DNA from: CAVUXJ01 sp963814975
GTDB taxonomy: Bacteria; Acidobacteriota; Vicinamibacteria; Vicinamibacterales; CAVVIG01
Assembly (NCBI GenBank): GCA_963814975.1
Contig: CAWFFB010000018.1
Coordinates: forward strand, 100,822-164,821
DNA length: 64,000 bases
Direction: 5' to 3'
The notes beneath the pieces were generated by a model that did no database searches, was not told the origin of the DNA, and saw only the letters and a program-made list of their open reading frames with translations. The position numbers were made by a program, and so were the translations under genes. Of this stretch, positions 7,831-18,083 are shown piece after piece. Numbering within the stretch: position 1 is the stretch's first letter; every line of letters starts with the position of its first letter.

Positions 7831-8706
7831 TCAATGCGTGTGCTCGAGGAACCCACGCAGCTTGTCGGGGTTGCGCACGACATAGATCGCGCGAATGCGG
7901 CCGTCGGCGATGTCGAACGAGTAGGTGCCGTTGCCGGAGATCGGATGGCGCATGAGCAGACCGGGTGCGCCGTTGATCGTGACGAGCTGGAAGTCCGACT
8001 CCGACCAGTGCATCTTGCCGGCATAGCCGAGCACGAACTTCGCGATGCGATCCGCCCCGAGCACGGGACGCGTCGCCGCGGCCGCCTTGCCGCCGCCATC
8101 GGCGACGAGCTCCGCGTCGGTGTGCAGCACCGCCATCAGCTCCTCGACGTTGCCGGTGACGCAGGCCTGCCGGAAGCGCCGCACGATCTCCTCCGATTCA
8201 CGAGGCGACACGGTGAATCGCGGACGCGAATCGCGCAGCCGGCCGCGCGCGCGCGTGAGGATCTGCCGCGTGTTCGCCTCGCTCTTGCCGACGCTCCTCG
8301 CGATCTCGTCGAAGTCGAGCTCGAACACCTCCCGCAGCAGGAAGACGGCGCGCTCGATCGGCGCCAGCTGCTCCAGCAGTACCAGGAATGCCGTCGTCAA
8401 GGACGACGCCAGCTCGACGGATTCCTGATTCGGTTCTGCCAACGGTTCGGGCAGCCATGGACCTGGATACTCCATGCGAGTCCGCTCGGCGCTGCGTAGA
8501 TGGTCGATGCAGAGCCGCGTAACGATGGTCGTGAGATACGCGCGGGGGGAGCGGACGTCGGCGTGCTCGGCCTGCCGCGCCCGGAGCCATGCGTCCTGCA
8601 TGACATCCTCGGCTTCGCTGACGCTGCCGAGCATCCTGTACACAATCGAGAACAGCAGGGGTCGATGCGCCTCGAACGTTGACTCATCCCAGTCAGTTGC
8701 TGCCAT
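7831..8706 (-). CDS. ECF41-family RNA polymerase sigma factor (SigJ-like)
   Basis: This is an extracytoplasmic-function sigma factor with a C-terminal SnoaL-like extension. Sigma region 2 is at residues 10-75 (FSIVYRMLGSVSEAEDVMQD). Region 4 is at about 105-160 (LAPIERAVFLLREVFELDFD, then TRQILTRARGRL). The three motifs described for ECF41 extensions and linker are all present: WLPEP (84-88), DGGGK and NPDKL near the end. In ECF41 factors the extension replaces the anti-sigma factor by modulating activity in cis. The ATG at 8706 is used. A GTG at 8724 directly abuts the AGGAGG at 8726-8731 and is the alternative start. It is divergent from its cognate carboxymuconolactone decarboxylase gene, the hallmark ECF41 arrangement. 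Confidence 0.95.
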   Translation of the reverse strand: MAATDWDESTFEAHRPLLFSIVYRMLGSVSEAEDVMQDAWLRARQAEHADVRSPRAYLTTIVTRLCIDHLRSAERTRMEYPGPWLPEPLAEPNQESVELASSLTTAFLVLLEQLAPIERAVFLLREVFELDFDEIARSVGKSEANTRQILTRARGRLRDSRPRFTVSPRESEEIVRRFRQACVTGNVEELMAVLHTDAELVADGGGKAAAATRPVLGADRIAKFVLGYAGKMHWSESDFQLVTINGAPGLLMRHPISGNGTYSFDIADGRIRAIYVVRNPDKLRGFLEHTH

Positions 8707-8739
8707 GGCTGACGTGCCTTGCACTCCTCCTGTTATCTA

Positions 8740-8766
8740 GACGAATGACGGAGGCCGTCTGTGACA
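8740..8766 (-). promoter_or_regulatory. Predicted ECF41 promoter for the sigma factor gene (autoregulation)
   Basis: On the minus strand TGTCACA (8766-8760) is followed by a 16-base spacer and CGTC (8743-8740). This matches the published ECF41 promoter consensus, TGTCACA and CGTC. It lies just upstream of the sigma factor start, so the factor should transcribe its own gene. Confidence 0.75.
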
Positions 8767-8785
8767 GCGGCGGGCCCCGGACCGG

Positions 8786-8811
8786 TGTCACAGGATTATT
8801 CCTGGTTCGTC
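8786..8811 (+). promoter_or_regulatory. Predicted ECF41 promoter for the carboxymuconolactone decarboxylase gene
   Basis: On the plus strand TGTCACA (8786-8792) is followed by a 15-base spacer and CGTC (8808-8811). The decarboxylase ATG is 26 bases beyond CGTC, leaving room for a short leader that carries GGAGG. The exact heptamer plus tetramer at consensus spacing makes this a strong call. Confidence 0.85.
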
Positions 8812-8836
8812 TTGATTTGTGGAGGCGAAATACATC

Positions 8837-9316
8837 ATGAAGGCTCGAATCGATCTCATGCACGTCACCCCGGGCGTCATCCAAGCCATGCTCGGCCTCG
8901 AACGGCAGGTTCGTCAGGCGGGCTTCGATCACGGACTGCTCGACCTCGTCCGGATGCGCGCGTCGCAACTCAACGGTTGCTCCTATTGTCTGGACATGCA
9001 CAGCAAGGATGCGCGCGCGAACGGTGAAACCGAACAGCGGCTCTATGGCCTCGACGCGTGGCGCGAGACGCCGTACTACTCGGCGCGCGAGCGCGCCGCG
9101 CTGGAGTGGACCGAGGCGCTGACGCTCGTCTCCGAGACTCGCGTCCCGGACGAGGTGTACGAGCGGGTGCGGGAGCAGTTCTCGGAGGACGAACTTGTGC
9201 ACCTGAGCCTGGCGATCGTGTCGATCAACGGCTGGAATCGGCTCAACATCGCTGCGCGCACGGTGCCAGGCAACTACGTGGCCGGCAGCCTCGCGAAGGT
9301 GCAGGCGGTGCGCTGA
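8837..9316 (+). CDS. Carboxymuconolactone decarboxylase / AhpD-family protein (ECF41 partner)
   Basis: The ATG at 8837 follows GGAGG at 8820-8824. The upstream in-frame GTG at 8819 overlaps that ribosome site and is rejected. The protein (159 aa) carries the AhpD/CMD redox motif NGCSYCLDMH, with the CxxC pair and downstream His that support peroxidase or disulfide chemistry in this family. It is an all-helical cytoplasmic protein that usually forms trimers or hexamers. ECF41 sigma factors nearly always control a CMD-like or oxidoreductase gene divergent from themselves, as here. Its natural substrate is unknown. A peroxide-type role is inference from the CxxC motif. Confidence 0.93.
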   Translation: MKARIDLMHVTPGVIQAMLGLERQVRQAGFDHGLLDLVRMRASQLNGCSYCLDMHSKDARANGETEQRLYGLDAWRETPYYSARERAALEWTEALTLVSETRVPDEVYERVREQFSEDELVHLSLAIVSINGWNRLNIAARTVPGNYVAGSLAKVQAVR

Positions 9317-9455
9317 TCGCGCGGGTTGCACCGGGCCGGACGGCGACCACAGGTCGCTGACGCGAAGTAGCACGTATGCCACGCCGCGCGGCAGAGCAAT
9401 CGTCTCGGTGGTGTCGTTCGCGAGTGAGGTTGTCCTTGCGCGCGTAACTTCGGTC

Positions 9456-9881
9456 TTATTCTGAAACGACTTCGAACTGGGTCATGTTCAGGCGGTAATA
9501 CAGCGGTTCCAAAAACGTACCCGCTTGGACGAGGTCGTAGAGCCGCGTCGCGGTGAGGGAGATGACCCGCGTGCGGCCGCTCCGAGGCTCGTCGAGCCAG
9601 GTCAGTAGCCGTTGCTGCTGTACCGGATCGAATGCAGCCACGTCTTGAAGAATCACCGTCCCGCCTGCAGGCGCAATGGGCAGCGCATCGCCGGTCGAGC
9701 CCTCGTACACCGGTCCGTTGAGGTGGGGGAGTATCGCCGCGACAAAGGCGCGTGTCGCGTCGGGAGGGCCGGTGACCAGCACATTCGCACGCGATGTGCG
9801 CAGAAGCGACCAGTCGCCCGCTGGATCGACGCGAAAACCGTCGCCGATTCTGTATTGATCGAAAACCGGGATGGCAACCAT
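9456..9881 (-). CDS. Degenerate sigma-54 activator-like (AAA+) fragment protein
   Basis: The 141 residues resemble part of a sigma-54 interaction AAA+ domain. NVLVTGPPDATRAFVAAILP sits where the Walker A strand would be, but GxxGxGK(S/T) is replaced by GPPDATR. Next comes GGTVILQDVAAFDPVQQQRL, equivalent to the Walker B region GGTLFLDEI with the acidic pair changed to Gln-Asp. RTRVISLTATRLYDLVQAGT and FLEPLYYRLNMTQFEV then match sensor-like strands. ATP hydrolysis is unlikely. The GAFTGA loop and the DNA-binding domain are absent. It may be a standalone adaptor or decay product. Length and frame are clean, which argues for a maintained gene. Confidence 0.6.
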   Translation of the reverse strand: MVAIPVFDQYRIGDGFRVDPAGDWSLLRTSRANVLVTGPPDATRAFVAAILPHLNGPVYEGSTGDALPIAPAGGTVILQDVAAFDPVQQQRLLTWLDEPRSGRTRVISLTATRLYDLVQAGTFLEPLYYRLNMTQFEVVSE

Positions 9882-10368
9882 TAGTAGCCCGTGCAGTAGT
9901 CCTTACAGGGCGGCAAGTTACTGCCACAACCTGTGAGCTCGGCGAAGCCTAGTGGCCACAAGGCGTTCAGCAGACGCCATCGCACGGTCGTGTCCTTCCG
10001 GAGCAAGATGAATACCACTACGGAAGCCTACAAATCCGCGAGCTGGCCGCTACGGCGACTTACATTGGGCGTAAGGGCTTACGTGCGACTGCCTCCGCCC
10101 GAACTACCGCGCGTCGTCAAGGGTGCGAACTCATTGCACCCGCCGGTGGCGGATGCTGCCCGGAGGGATTGAGGGGCCTTCGGATGGGTGCCGCGCGTCA
10201 TCGTGACCGATTGGCTGGCGCGCTACGCGGCAGCATAACGTCTCGGCCGAAACGCCTGTCCGTGTGTCTTGTGCGACGCCCCACCGTCGTATGGCACAAA
10301 CTTGTCCGTGCCCGGCCTACAGGTTGAGTGAGCGGCTGCACTGATCGACTACGAGAGCGGGGATGGTC
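9882..10368. other. Intergenic stretch, nothing recognised
   Basis: About 490 bases between two minus-strand genes. The one plus-strand open frame here (from 9933) is Arg/Ser-rich with no motif. No tRNA, hairpin-T run or repeat was identified. The 3' end may hold transcription signals that I cannot resolve. Confidence 0.4.
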
Positions 10369-11781
10369 TCACCGAACGTCAGTGAGCTGAATCGACTGGC
10401 CTATCCGCCGGAACGCCTGCTGATACTGTTGCGCGTCGCTCTCGGGCACGATGGCCAGGTAGTAGAAGAGATTGCCGTCGGCCAGGAACGTCGTGTAGAC
10501 GGTGATGCGTTCGGTGCCTCCAAGGGGCGACGGGTTCGTGAGCGGTGTCCCCAGTGCGCTCCGCTGAGACATTTTCAGTGGCTCCTGCTCACCGGCGAGC
10601 CGCAGATTCGGATTTCCTTGAGCGACCGCTTTCAGCCAGGCGTTGGTCGCGCTGCGCAGATCGCGCGACGATACCTTGGCAACGCCGAACTCGACGCCGT
10701 ACGTGAATACTGTCTGTCCATTCAGTCGACCGTACCCATTTTCGGGAACCACCTTGATTGAGCTGCTCGACGATACACTCGTCCAGTTGTTCGGTACGCT
10801 CGCCCGAAAGATTCCACCGCCGCTGATGGCGCGATACTCCGCCGCCGGCAGCGGCACTGGCTGGCCGGGTGTGCCGACCGACCGCGGCGCATCTTCACCC
10901 GACTCGCCGCGACGGGCCAGATCCGCCGACGACTTGGCAGCGGGGAGCGATGCGAACTTCGCCTTCATCGGCTCGAACTGGCTGCTGTCGGCGGGGCTTC
11001 CGATGGTAAGCGCTGATGCCTCCTTCGCGATGTAGGCACTGCGATTGCCAGGATTGGGGTGGCTGCTCATCCACTGCGGGTTGCTGCCGCCTTTCGATTC
11101 GCGCTCGATCGTTTCGAACATGCGTGCCAGGCCTCGCGGATCGTAGCCGGCTCTGGCCATGATCTGCGCGCCGAGGAGATCGGCCTGCTTCTCGAAGTCG
11201 CGGCTGTATCGTAGAAGCAGCGTTCCAAGGCCGAACTGACTGCCTTGCGCGATTGCCGATCCGGCTGCTCCGCCCACAACCGCTCCGCCAAGGGCGCCCG
11301 CAATCTGTCCGAGCTGCAGCCAAGGGTTCTGGGCCTTCGAGGCGTTGGCCGTGCCGTGCCGCAGCAGGACGTGCGACAGCTCGTGCGCCATCACCCCGAC
11401 GACCTCGCCCTCGCTTGCTGCGGCCTCGAACATGCCGCGCTGGACGAACATCGGTCCGCCCGGCAGCGCGAAGGCGTTGATTTCTTTCATGTTCACCGGT
11501 GTAAACGAATACTTGAACGCCGGGTTGTTCAGTTCCGGTGGCGCGAACGTAACAAGCCTGTCGCCGAGCTTGGTCAGATACCTGGCAATGGCTTCGTCCT
11601 CGATGATTGGGTACTGCTGTTGGATTTCGGCTGCGCCTTTCGCGCCGAGCTCGACGTCCTGCTGCGGCGTGAAGTTGTTCTTCGGCGGCTTGACGGGAGT
11701 CTGCGCGAACGCGGAGCAGGGCGCCAACGACAAGATAGCCGCGAGCACGACCGCTCTCGATGACAAGGCGTCTTTCGGCAT
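10369..11781 (-). CDS. Secreted M48-family zinc metalloprotease (BepA/YfgC-like)
   Basis: It starts with GGAG upstream and has a Sec signal (residues 1-26, VLAAILSLAPCSAFAQ). The M48 catalytic motif HELSH is at residues 133-137, with MAHELSHVLLRHGTA around it. The downstream ligand region is FEKQADLLGAQIMARAGYDP. A glycine-rich membrane-associating stretch (GALGGAVVGGAAGSAIAQ) lies between them, as in other M48 periplasmic proteases. Residues about 300-470 form an extra C-terminal beta domain of the PsbP/DcrB-like type (AISGGGIFRASVPNNW and TERITVYTTFLADGNLFYYL). The expected role is quality control or maturation of outer-membrane and periplasmic proteins. The gene is intact with normal length. 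Confidence 0.9.
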   Translation of the reverse strand: MPKDALSSRAVVLAAILSLAPCSAFAQTPVKPPKNNFTPQQDVELGAKGAAEIQQQYPIIEDEAIARYLTKLGDRLVTFAPPELNNPAFKYSFTPVNMKEINAFALPGGPMFVQRGMFEAAASEGEVVGVMAHELSHVLLRHGTANASKAQNPWLQLGQIAGALGGAVVGGAAGSAIAQGSQFGLGTLLLRYSRDFEKQADLLGAQIMARAGYDPRGLARMFETIERESKGGSNPQWMSSHPNPGNRSAYIAKEASALTIGSPADSSQFEPMKAKFASLPAAKSSADLARRGESGEDAPRSVGTPGQPVPLPAAEYRAISGGGIFRASVPNNWTSVSSSSSIKVVPENGYGRLNGQTVFTYGVEFGVAKVSSRDLRSATNAWLKAVAQGNPNLRLAGEQEPLKMSQRSALGTPLTNPSPLGGTERITVYTTFLADGNLFYYLAIVPESDAQQYQQAFRRIGQSIQLTDVR

Positions 11782-12101
11782 GATCGCTGCTCCTTTCGTC
11801 CTGCCAGCTTGCTCTCAGTATGCAAAACAGTTGTTGTCTGACGCAAGAACCCGTCGGCGAGCTGACGCGGGAAGCGTGTACCCAGTCACCGGGATGTAGT
11901 AATTGTCTTCGATCAGATACTCGAGGCGCCTCCCGCTGCCGCTGATCCAGCCAGCCTTCCAACGCGGCAGCAGCATTCGGAGGGACAACAGGTCGATCAC
12001 AACGGGAGCGTCCCGTGAAGTCAAACCGCTCGATCAACGGGCGAAGAAGGCGCATGAAATCCGGGTCCGTGGTATAGATTCCCGTTGCGACACGGACAAG
12101 G

Positions 12102-14557
12102 ATGTTCGAGCTGTTCATCGTCTCTCTATTGGTTGGTGGGCTCCAGTCCAGCGGGCTCGCGCACCACTCTGATTCTGCTCAATCGGGTCAGCCGGCGACG
12201 AGCGGCCGCGTCATCGCAACCGTGACGACGCTCGAGGGCACCGTGTCGATGTCGGGTGTCCAGGTCGAGTTGCGCACCTCCTCGGACTCGACGATCCTGG
12301 CGAAGACGGCGACCGACGGGGCAGGACGTGTGACGTTTCCCGAAGTTCCGGCAGGCAGGTACATCATTCGAGTTGACCGACCGGGTTTCGTGGCGACAAG
12401 TTCGCCGGCCTTCGAGGTCAAGGCCGGCGAACCCGCACGAGTGCTGCTCGATATTCAATTGACCTTCGTCGTCCCGGAAGTCGTGGTGCGTGCCGAAACT
12501 CCTTCGCCGACCGACAGCGTTCAGCCGGTGTCGATGAGCGACATGCTTGCGGGCTCGGTGTTCGAGCTCGCACCGCTCGAGGGGGACGACTTTCAGAGCT
12601 TGCTGTTGCTTCTGCCCGGCGTGGTGCGCGGCCAAGACGGACGGCTGCGCATCAAGGGCGGCCAACCTTCGCAAGGCGCACTGCAAGTCAGCAGCGCCAG
12701 CCTGAACGATCCATCGTCTGGCGATTTCGACCTCGATCTCCCGGCTCAGAGCGTTGAGTCGGTCGAAGTGCTGTCCAATCCGTTTGCCGCCGAGTACGGT
12801 CGCTTCTCCGCCAGCATCACGCAGATCCGAACAAGACAGGGAACCAACGACTGGGAGATCAAGCCCGGAAATCTCGTCCCGCGGTTCCGGAAGGGCCTCA
12901 GCGGGATACGCGGCTTCGAGCCGCGCTTCTCGGCGCGCGGCCCTCTCAAGCGCAACCGGGCGTTCATGGCGCAGGATTTTCAGTTCCGCTACGTCGAGAC
13001 GCCGGTGAAGAGCCTGGCCGGCGAGCCTCCGATCACGCTGAAGAGCTTCGACTCTTTCACCCGGGTCGATACTGCAATCTCGGCGCGCCACACGCTTGGC
13101 GGCGGGCTTCTTTCATTTCCGCGCGAGGTCAAGAGGGCGACGATGAACACATTCCGACCGCCTGAAGTGAGCCAGGACTTCAATCAGAGCGGCTGGTCCG
13201 CGGGCATCGTCGATCGGTTGGCCGTCTCGCGGACGCTGTACTCGACACCACGCTCTCGGGACGATGGTTTGAAGTCAATGCCAACACCGACGGGCGCGCG
13301 CCGATGGTCTACGCACCGCCGACCCAGAGTGGAAGCTTCTTCAACGACCAGGAACGCGAAGTGGCCAGCCTGCAGTGGGTCGAGACGCTCAGCCTGTCAC
13401 GAGACTGGCGCGGCCAGCATGTGCTCAAGCTCGGCACCGATCTGCAGCGGTCGCAGTTCGGTGGTTTCAGTGCGAGCCGGCCGGTGGAGATCCGGCGCCT
13501 GGACGGATCGCTTGCGGAGTTGACCGTCTTTGGCAATCGAACCGAACAGTCGGTCAGGGGGTTCGAGTTCGCGGCGTTCGTGCAGGACCGCTGGCGCATG
13601 AACTCGCGGGTCACGTTCGAGTTCGGCGCGCGTCTGGATCGTGACGCGATCGTCGAACGCGTGAACTGGTCACCTCGCGCGGGCATTGCGGTGGGTGTGG
13701 CGCCGGAAGGACGCGCGATCCTGCGTGGCGGCTTCGGAAAGTTCGTGCAGCGCACCCCGCTGAACGTGGAGGCCTTTCCTGCGTTCGAGTCGAGGACGGT
13801 GTCGCGCTTTGCATCGGACGGCGCCCCGATCGGGCCGCCCACGACGTTCGCCAACGTCCTCGATCCCGGCCTGCGAACTCCCGAGGCCTACGTGGGAAAC
13901 GTTGAGTGGAATCAGCGCCTGGGCCGGCGTCTGCTGTTCAAGCTGGAGTTCATGCGGCGCGAGGGCGCCCATGAGTTCGTCGTGACGCCGGACGCGACCA
14001 CGCGCGAGCTGCGGCTCGGCAGCACCGGCACCTCCGTGTACAAGGAACTCGAGGCGACGACGCGGTACATGGGCGGCGAGCGGCGGGACATCACCGTTTC
14101 ATATGTCTGGGCCAAGGGGACAGCCGACCTCAATAACTACGATCAGTTCTTCGGCAACCTGCGGAACCCGATCATCCGCTCGAACGAAAACAGTCTGATT
14201 CCGACCGACGTCCGGCATCGGCTGCTGATTCGAGGCACTCTGGGGCTTCCTGGCACGTGGGACTTCGCGCCGCTCCTGGAGCTCCGATCGGGATTCCCAT
14301 GGTCGGCGGTGGACGAGTTCCACGATTTCGTGGGTGTCCGCAACCGCACCGGGCGCCTCCCCGCGGTTCGCACGCTCGATTTCACGCTCGCGCGACCATG
14401 GCGGTTCAAGAAGTACCGCTTCCGTGCAGGCGTGAAGCTCTACAACGTCTTCGGAGCATCGGCAGACCGGGACGTTCAGAACAACGTCACCTCGCCCGAC
14501 TTCGGCCGGTTCTTCAACCCCATCGAACGCTCCATCGGGTTCACGTTCGGCTCGTGA
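12102..14557 (+). CDS. TonB-dependent receptor with carboxypeptidase-regulatory-like domain, frameshifted
   Basis: A signal peptide (residues 1-20) is followed by a carboxypeptidase-regulatory-like beta-sandwich at about 40-115 (GVQVELRTSSDSTILAKTAT). A plug-like region follows (LLPGVVRGQDGRLRIKGGQP and VESVEVLSNPFAAEYGRFSA), then the outer-membrane barrel. It ends in a beta strand finishing with FTFGS. The frame changes near 13240: the upstream part stops making sense after VDRLAVSRTL, while the continuation (SGSFFNDQEREVASLQWVET) is one frame over. The two parts together give a receptor of about 815 residues. Its ligand is unknown. Vicinamibacterial relatives are mostly of unknown specificity. 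It converges on nhaA with only four bases between stops. Confidence 0.85.
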
Positions 14558-14561
14558 TGAA

Positions 14562-15732
14562 TCAGTGCCGGGCAAACCTGCCGACGTGGAGCAACCTCGC
14601 GGCGACAAGGGCCAGCGGCGCTCCCAGCAGGGTCAACAAGACACCCATGCTGGTTTCTGAGCGCAGTTGACCAGGAGGCAACAGTGCCGAGCAGAAGAAC
14701 AGACCGATACTGAATCCAATCGCGGCGGTGAACCCGACGACGACGAGGTCGCGCCAGCCGACCCGCTGAGGCAGATGCAGACCGGCAGCGACCGCAACGC
14801 CTACGGCGATGAGAATGCCAAGAGGCTTGCCAACGATCACGGCGATCGGCAATCCCCAGGCTCCCGCTTCCAGCGCCCGAAAGGACACGCCTGCGTTCAC
14901 GAGGCCGAAGAACAGGAGCGCGGCCTGGGCAGGGTACCGCCACCACATCTCGAATTGGCTCAGCGCATCCTTGTCTGTCGGTGAGGCGTCGACGAAGAAT
15001 CCAGGATCGCGGGCAGCGTGTGGCAGAAAGGGCACGATCGGAACGAGCGCGAGGGCTGGATGGAGCCCGCTCCTGTAGAACGCCCACCACGAGAACCCGC
15101 CTGCGGCGAGGAGATAAATCCAGAAACTCTTGACCCGCGCCCGCCGCAGGCTGAAGGCGATGCCGATCGCGACGGCCATGATCAGCGCTCCCTGGACGAG
15201 GTGCAGGTCTGCCGCGGGGTTGAACAACGCGAGCATCAGAAATCCCAGCGCGTCGGAGGCAATCGCGAGGAGCAGCAGAAACGGGACCATCGGGTGCAGC
15301 CGAAAGATGATTCTCGCGATGAAATAGCTGACGGCGATGTCGGTTGCAAATGAAACCGGCCATGCGATCGACAGCACAGGCTCGTCGAGCGCATCGACCG
15401 CACGGCTGTAGATCAGCGCCGGTACGCAGCGTGGCGCCGATCGCGGCCATCACCGGCATCAAGGCGCGACGCCACGGATGAAGCACGCCCCCCGGCGCGG
15501 TCGCTTCGACCACCTCTTTCGTCATGAGCGCGAAGAAAAACATCATCGCCACGTCGTTGACGGCGAACGCCATCGCGTAGGTCACGCGGTAGTAGCTCTC
15601 GGGAGCCAGATTGGCCCACACCAGCGCGATCGCCGCCCCCAGTGGCAGCAGCAGAAGATGCTCGACGGCGAATGCCGACAGACGCGGGACAGAGGCGCGC
15701 CAGACAGGAATGCGGCGCGAATTGTCGCTCAC
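14562..15732 (-). CDS. nhaA: NhaA-type Na+/H+ antiporter, frameshifted
   Basis: The GTG start at 15732 overlaps the stop of the upstream metallophosphoesterase by four bases. The N-terminal part (HLLLLPLGAAIALVWANLAP, NDVAMMFFFALMTKEVVEA) and the C-terminal part (SFATDIAVSYFIARIIFRLH, LAIASDALGFLMLALF) are in different frames. Removing one base near 15424 joins GATL to VPALIYSRAVDALDEP and restores about 390 residues with roughly 11 membrane helices. NhaA exchanges protons for sodium at the inner membrane. The paired aspartates of E. coli NhaA (Asp163-Asp164) appear here as Ser-Asp, so stoichiometry or activity may differ. Confidence 0.85.
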
Positions 15733-16614
15733 TGTGCCGGCTCCTGCCGGCGGATCATGCCGGAATCGACGGTCTGGCCTGTCCGCGAGATGACCTGGAA
15801 GAACATCTCCGCTCCGGCGACTTCGACGAGCATGAAGCTCAGGTCCTGATCGAACGCGACCGCGGTCTGTTCGGACCGTCGCATATTCCCTCTCCTCAGC
15901 TGGCCGCCTGAGCCCGACACGAAGTAGTAAATGCCCTTCTGCGGCACGAGTCGCTCGTAGACATGGTCGTGACCGGAAAAGACCACGTTGACGCGATACT
16001 TGAGAAAAGCGGTTCGAGCAGCACACGCAGGTCGACGGACGATCCGTGGCGGGCGGCGTTGGAGTACAACGGGTGATGGAAGTAGCGGATCTTCCACTCC
16101 TCGCCTGCGCCTCGAGGGTGGCATCGATCCAGGCGACCTGCTTCTGATCCATGAGGGTGCTGTCGAGCGCGAGGAAGCGGACGTTGTTGCGCACGTACGA
16201 GTAATAGCGCTGGCCGTTCATGTTGAAGAGCTTGTACGAGACCTGCTCCGGGCGATCGTGGTTGCCGATCGAGGCGTGAAACTTCACACCGGCGGCGAGC
16301 AGTGGCGCGTACGGCTGCTCGAATTTCCTGACGTAGTCGGCCGGCGTCTGGCTGCCGTACATGTTGTCGCCCAGCATGATGACGAGGTCGAAGGGAAACG
16401 AGTCATGGGCCTTCGTCATCTGTTGCGCCAACTCGTACTGGGGCCGATCGCCGGTGCCGTTGTCGCCAATGCGCCAGCAAACTTCAGCGAACCCGATCGA
16501 TTGGGGAGCGAGTGCTGGTCTGCGCGAGGAAGCGCCGCGGACGCGACGCAGCGACGAGCACGAGTGCGAGCACGAGGAGAGACGACGTTCAGGCGACAGC
16601 ACGGGAGCCCTCAC
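15729..16614 (-). CDS. Secreted calcineurin-like metallophosphoesterase, frameshifted
   Basis: The coding sequence is split over three frames. A leucine/valine-rich signal-like segment is visible near 16560. GDNGTGDRPQYELAQQMT, DLVIMLGDNMYGS and ASIGNHDRPEQVSYKLFNM follow, carrying the metal-binding GDxG, GDN and GNHD motifs. EEWKIRYFHHPLYSNAARHG sits in the next frame, and NVVFSGHDHVYERLVPQKGI in a third, giving the GHDH motif. All metallophosphoesterase motifs are present in order, as in purple-acid-phosphatase-like enzymes acting outside the cytoplasm. At least two shifts lie near 16015 and 16105, and a third is probable in the signal peptide. The start (GTG 16614 or 16602) is uncertain. 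The stop overlaps the nhaA start. Confidence 0.8.
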
Positions 16615-16881
16615 ACGATACACCGCGTCTGCGCGGTTGAGCGAGTTCGGGCCAAACGACGCATTGCGTCGATACGTCAATCTGTCCGACAGTCCGGCCC
16701 GGGTTCGCCGGCAGCGCCGTCCGACAACACAAGCTTGAATAACACGACGGACCCGGCAAGGACCTTACCTGTCGAACTGGCCCTTTCGGAAGGCGTGGTC
16801 GCTGCGATATCGTTCGGTATGAAAGGGGGAGGACGTGGCACTGCGAGCAACTGATCAACGGCCGGCGATGCAGGACTGACG

Positions 16882-18079
16882 GTGCTGGCCTGGCTTGCCG
16901 GGGCATCGGTCGCGCTTGGCACAGGAGCCTGCCACCCGATCGGAGGCCGACAGGCAGCGCCGCGAGGAAAAGAGTCGCAACGCCCAGCCTTACAAGCCGG
17001 GCGGCTTCGAGCGCGCCATGCATTTCGTCGAAGAGAAGGGCGTCTTCATCCTCGGCCGCGAAGGGATTCTATCCGAAAATCGGGTCGCTCACGACGGGAA
17101 GCGGCTTCGCGTACGGCGCCGGCTTTCGCGATCGCGACCTGTTCAACAACACGGGCACGCTGGATCTGTGGGCCGCGACGAGCATCCGCCGGTACTGGGC
17201 CACCGAGGCGCGCCTCACGTTTCCGAAGCTGGCGGACAAGCGCCTGCTACGTCGAGACCTGGGCCGCGCACCGCGACTATCCGCAGGAGGATTTCTTCGG
17301 CATCGGCCCCGACTCGGCCCGCGCCGACGCAGACCAGCTACGCCATCCGATCGGACCTCTTCGGCGCGCAGCGTCGGCGTCCGGCCCTGTTCCGATCGTG
17401 CTGGTCGGGGGGCGGCGCTCGAGTATCTGAATCCGAGACTCGGCCCCGGGAAAGACAGCCGCGTGCCTTCGATCGAGGAGCTGTTCAATCCGTCCACGCG
17501 CTCCGGGCCTCGGCGAATCGGTGGACTACCTGCGCTCGATGGCCTTTCTGGAAGTCGACTATCGCGAGCCGAAGAACGCGCGCAAGGGCGGATGGTATCG
17601 CATCGATTTCTCGCGGTTCGACGATCGGACCACCGGCCGCTACACGTTCAACCGCGTCGACACCGACCTCCGTCAGTTCGTCGGATTCCTCGCCGGGCGG
17701 CGGGTGATGGCGGCGCGGCTGTTCGTGTCGACGTCGGACACCGGCGCCGGCCACGTGATGCCGTTCTATCTCATGCCGACGCTCGGCGGGAACGACACGC
17801 TGCGTGGATTCCGGGAGTACCGGTTCCGGGGACCGCACGCGATTCTGGGGCAGGCGGAGTATCGCTGGGAAATCTGGAGCGGGCTCGACGCGCGCGCTGT
17901 TCTACGACGCCGGCAAAGTCGCCGACCGCCGCGCCGACCTGAATTTCAAGGATCTGGAACGCGACTACGGCTTCGGGTTCCGCTTCAACACCAACGAGGC
18001 GATCGTGTTTCGCGTGGATGCCGGCTTCGGGAGTCGAGATGGCAAACACCTGTACATCGTCTTTGGCGGGATTTTCTAG
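16882..18079 (+). CDS. BamA/TamA-family outer-membrane barrel (surface-antigen D15-like), multiply frameshifted
   Basis: Rejoining the pieces gives a signal peptide (VLAWLAGASVAL with a single extra base at 16933, then AQEPATRSEADRQRREE). Barrel strands follow: GFYPKIGSLTTGSGFAYGAG, TLDLWAATSIRRYWATEARL, GWYRIDFSRFDDRTTGRYTF, LRGFREYRFRGPHAILGQAE, and a closing DGKHLYIVFGGIF with the terminal aromatic typical of outer-membrane barrels. At least eight frame changes occur between 16930 and 17890. All but one are of the +1 type (an extra base, for example GGG for GG near 17064). No POTRA domain is seen, so this is a barrel-only member. The following gene starts four bases after the stop. Confidence 0.8.
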
Positions 18080-18083
18080 GCGC

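Noticed and set aside
6719..7834. Long open frame antisense to the alpha/beta hydrolase
   Set aside because: High-GC third-position effect. The plus-strand frame has a signal peptide, ribosome site and family motifs, whereas the antisense product is Arg/His-rich without domains.
9933..10172. Plus-strand open frame of about 79 codons
   Set aside because: Ser/Arg/Pro-rich with no ribosome site or family motif; treated as chance.
11815..12118. Possible N-terminal remnant of a transposase or integrase on the minus strand
   Set aside because: Words such as RRLEYLIEDN resemble helices of some IS transposases, but the match is weak, the frame changes and no inverted repeats or DDE region were found.
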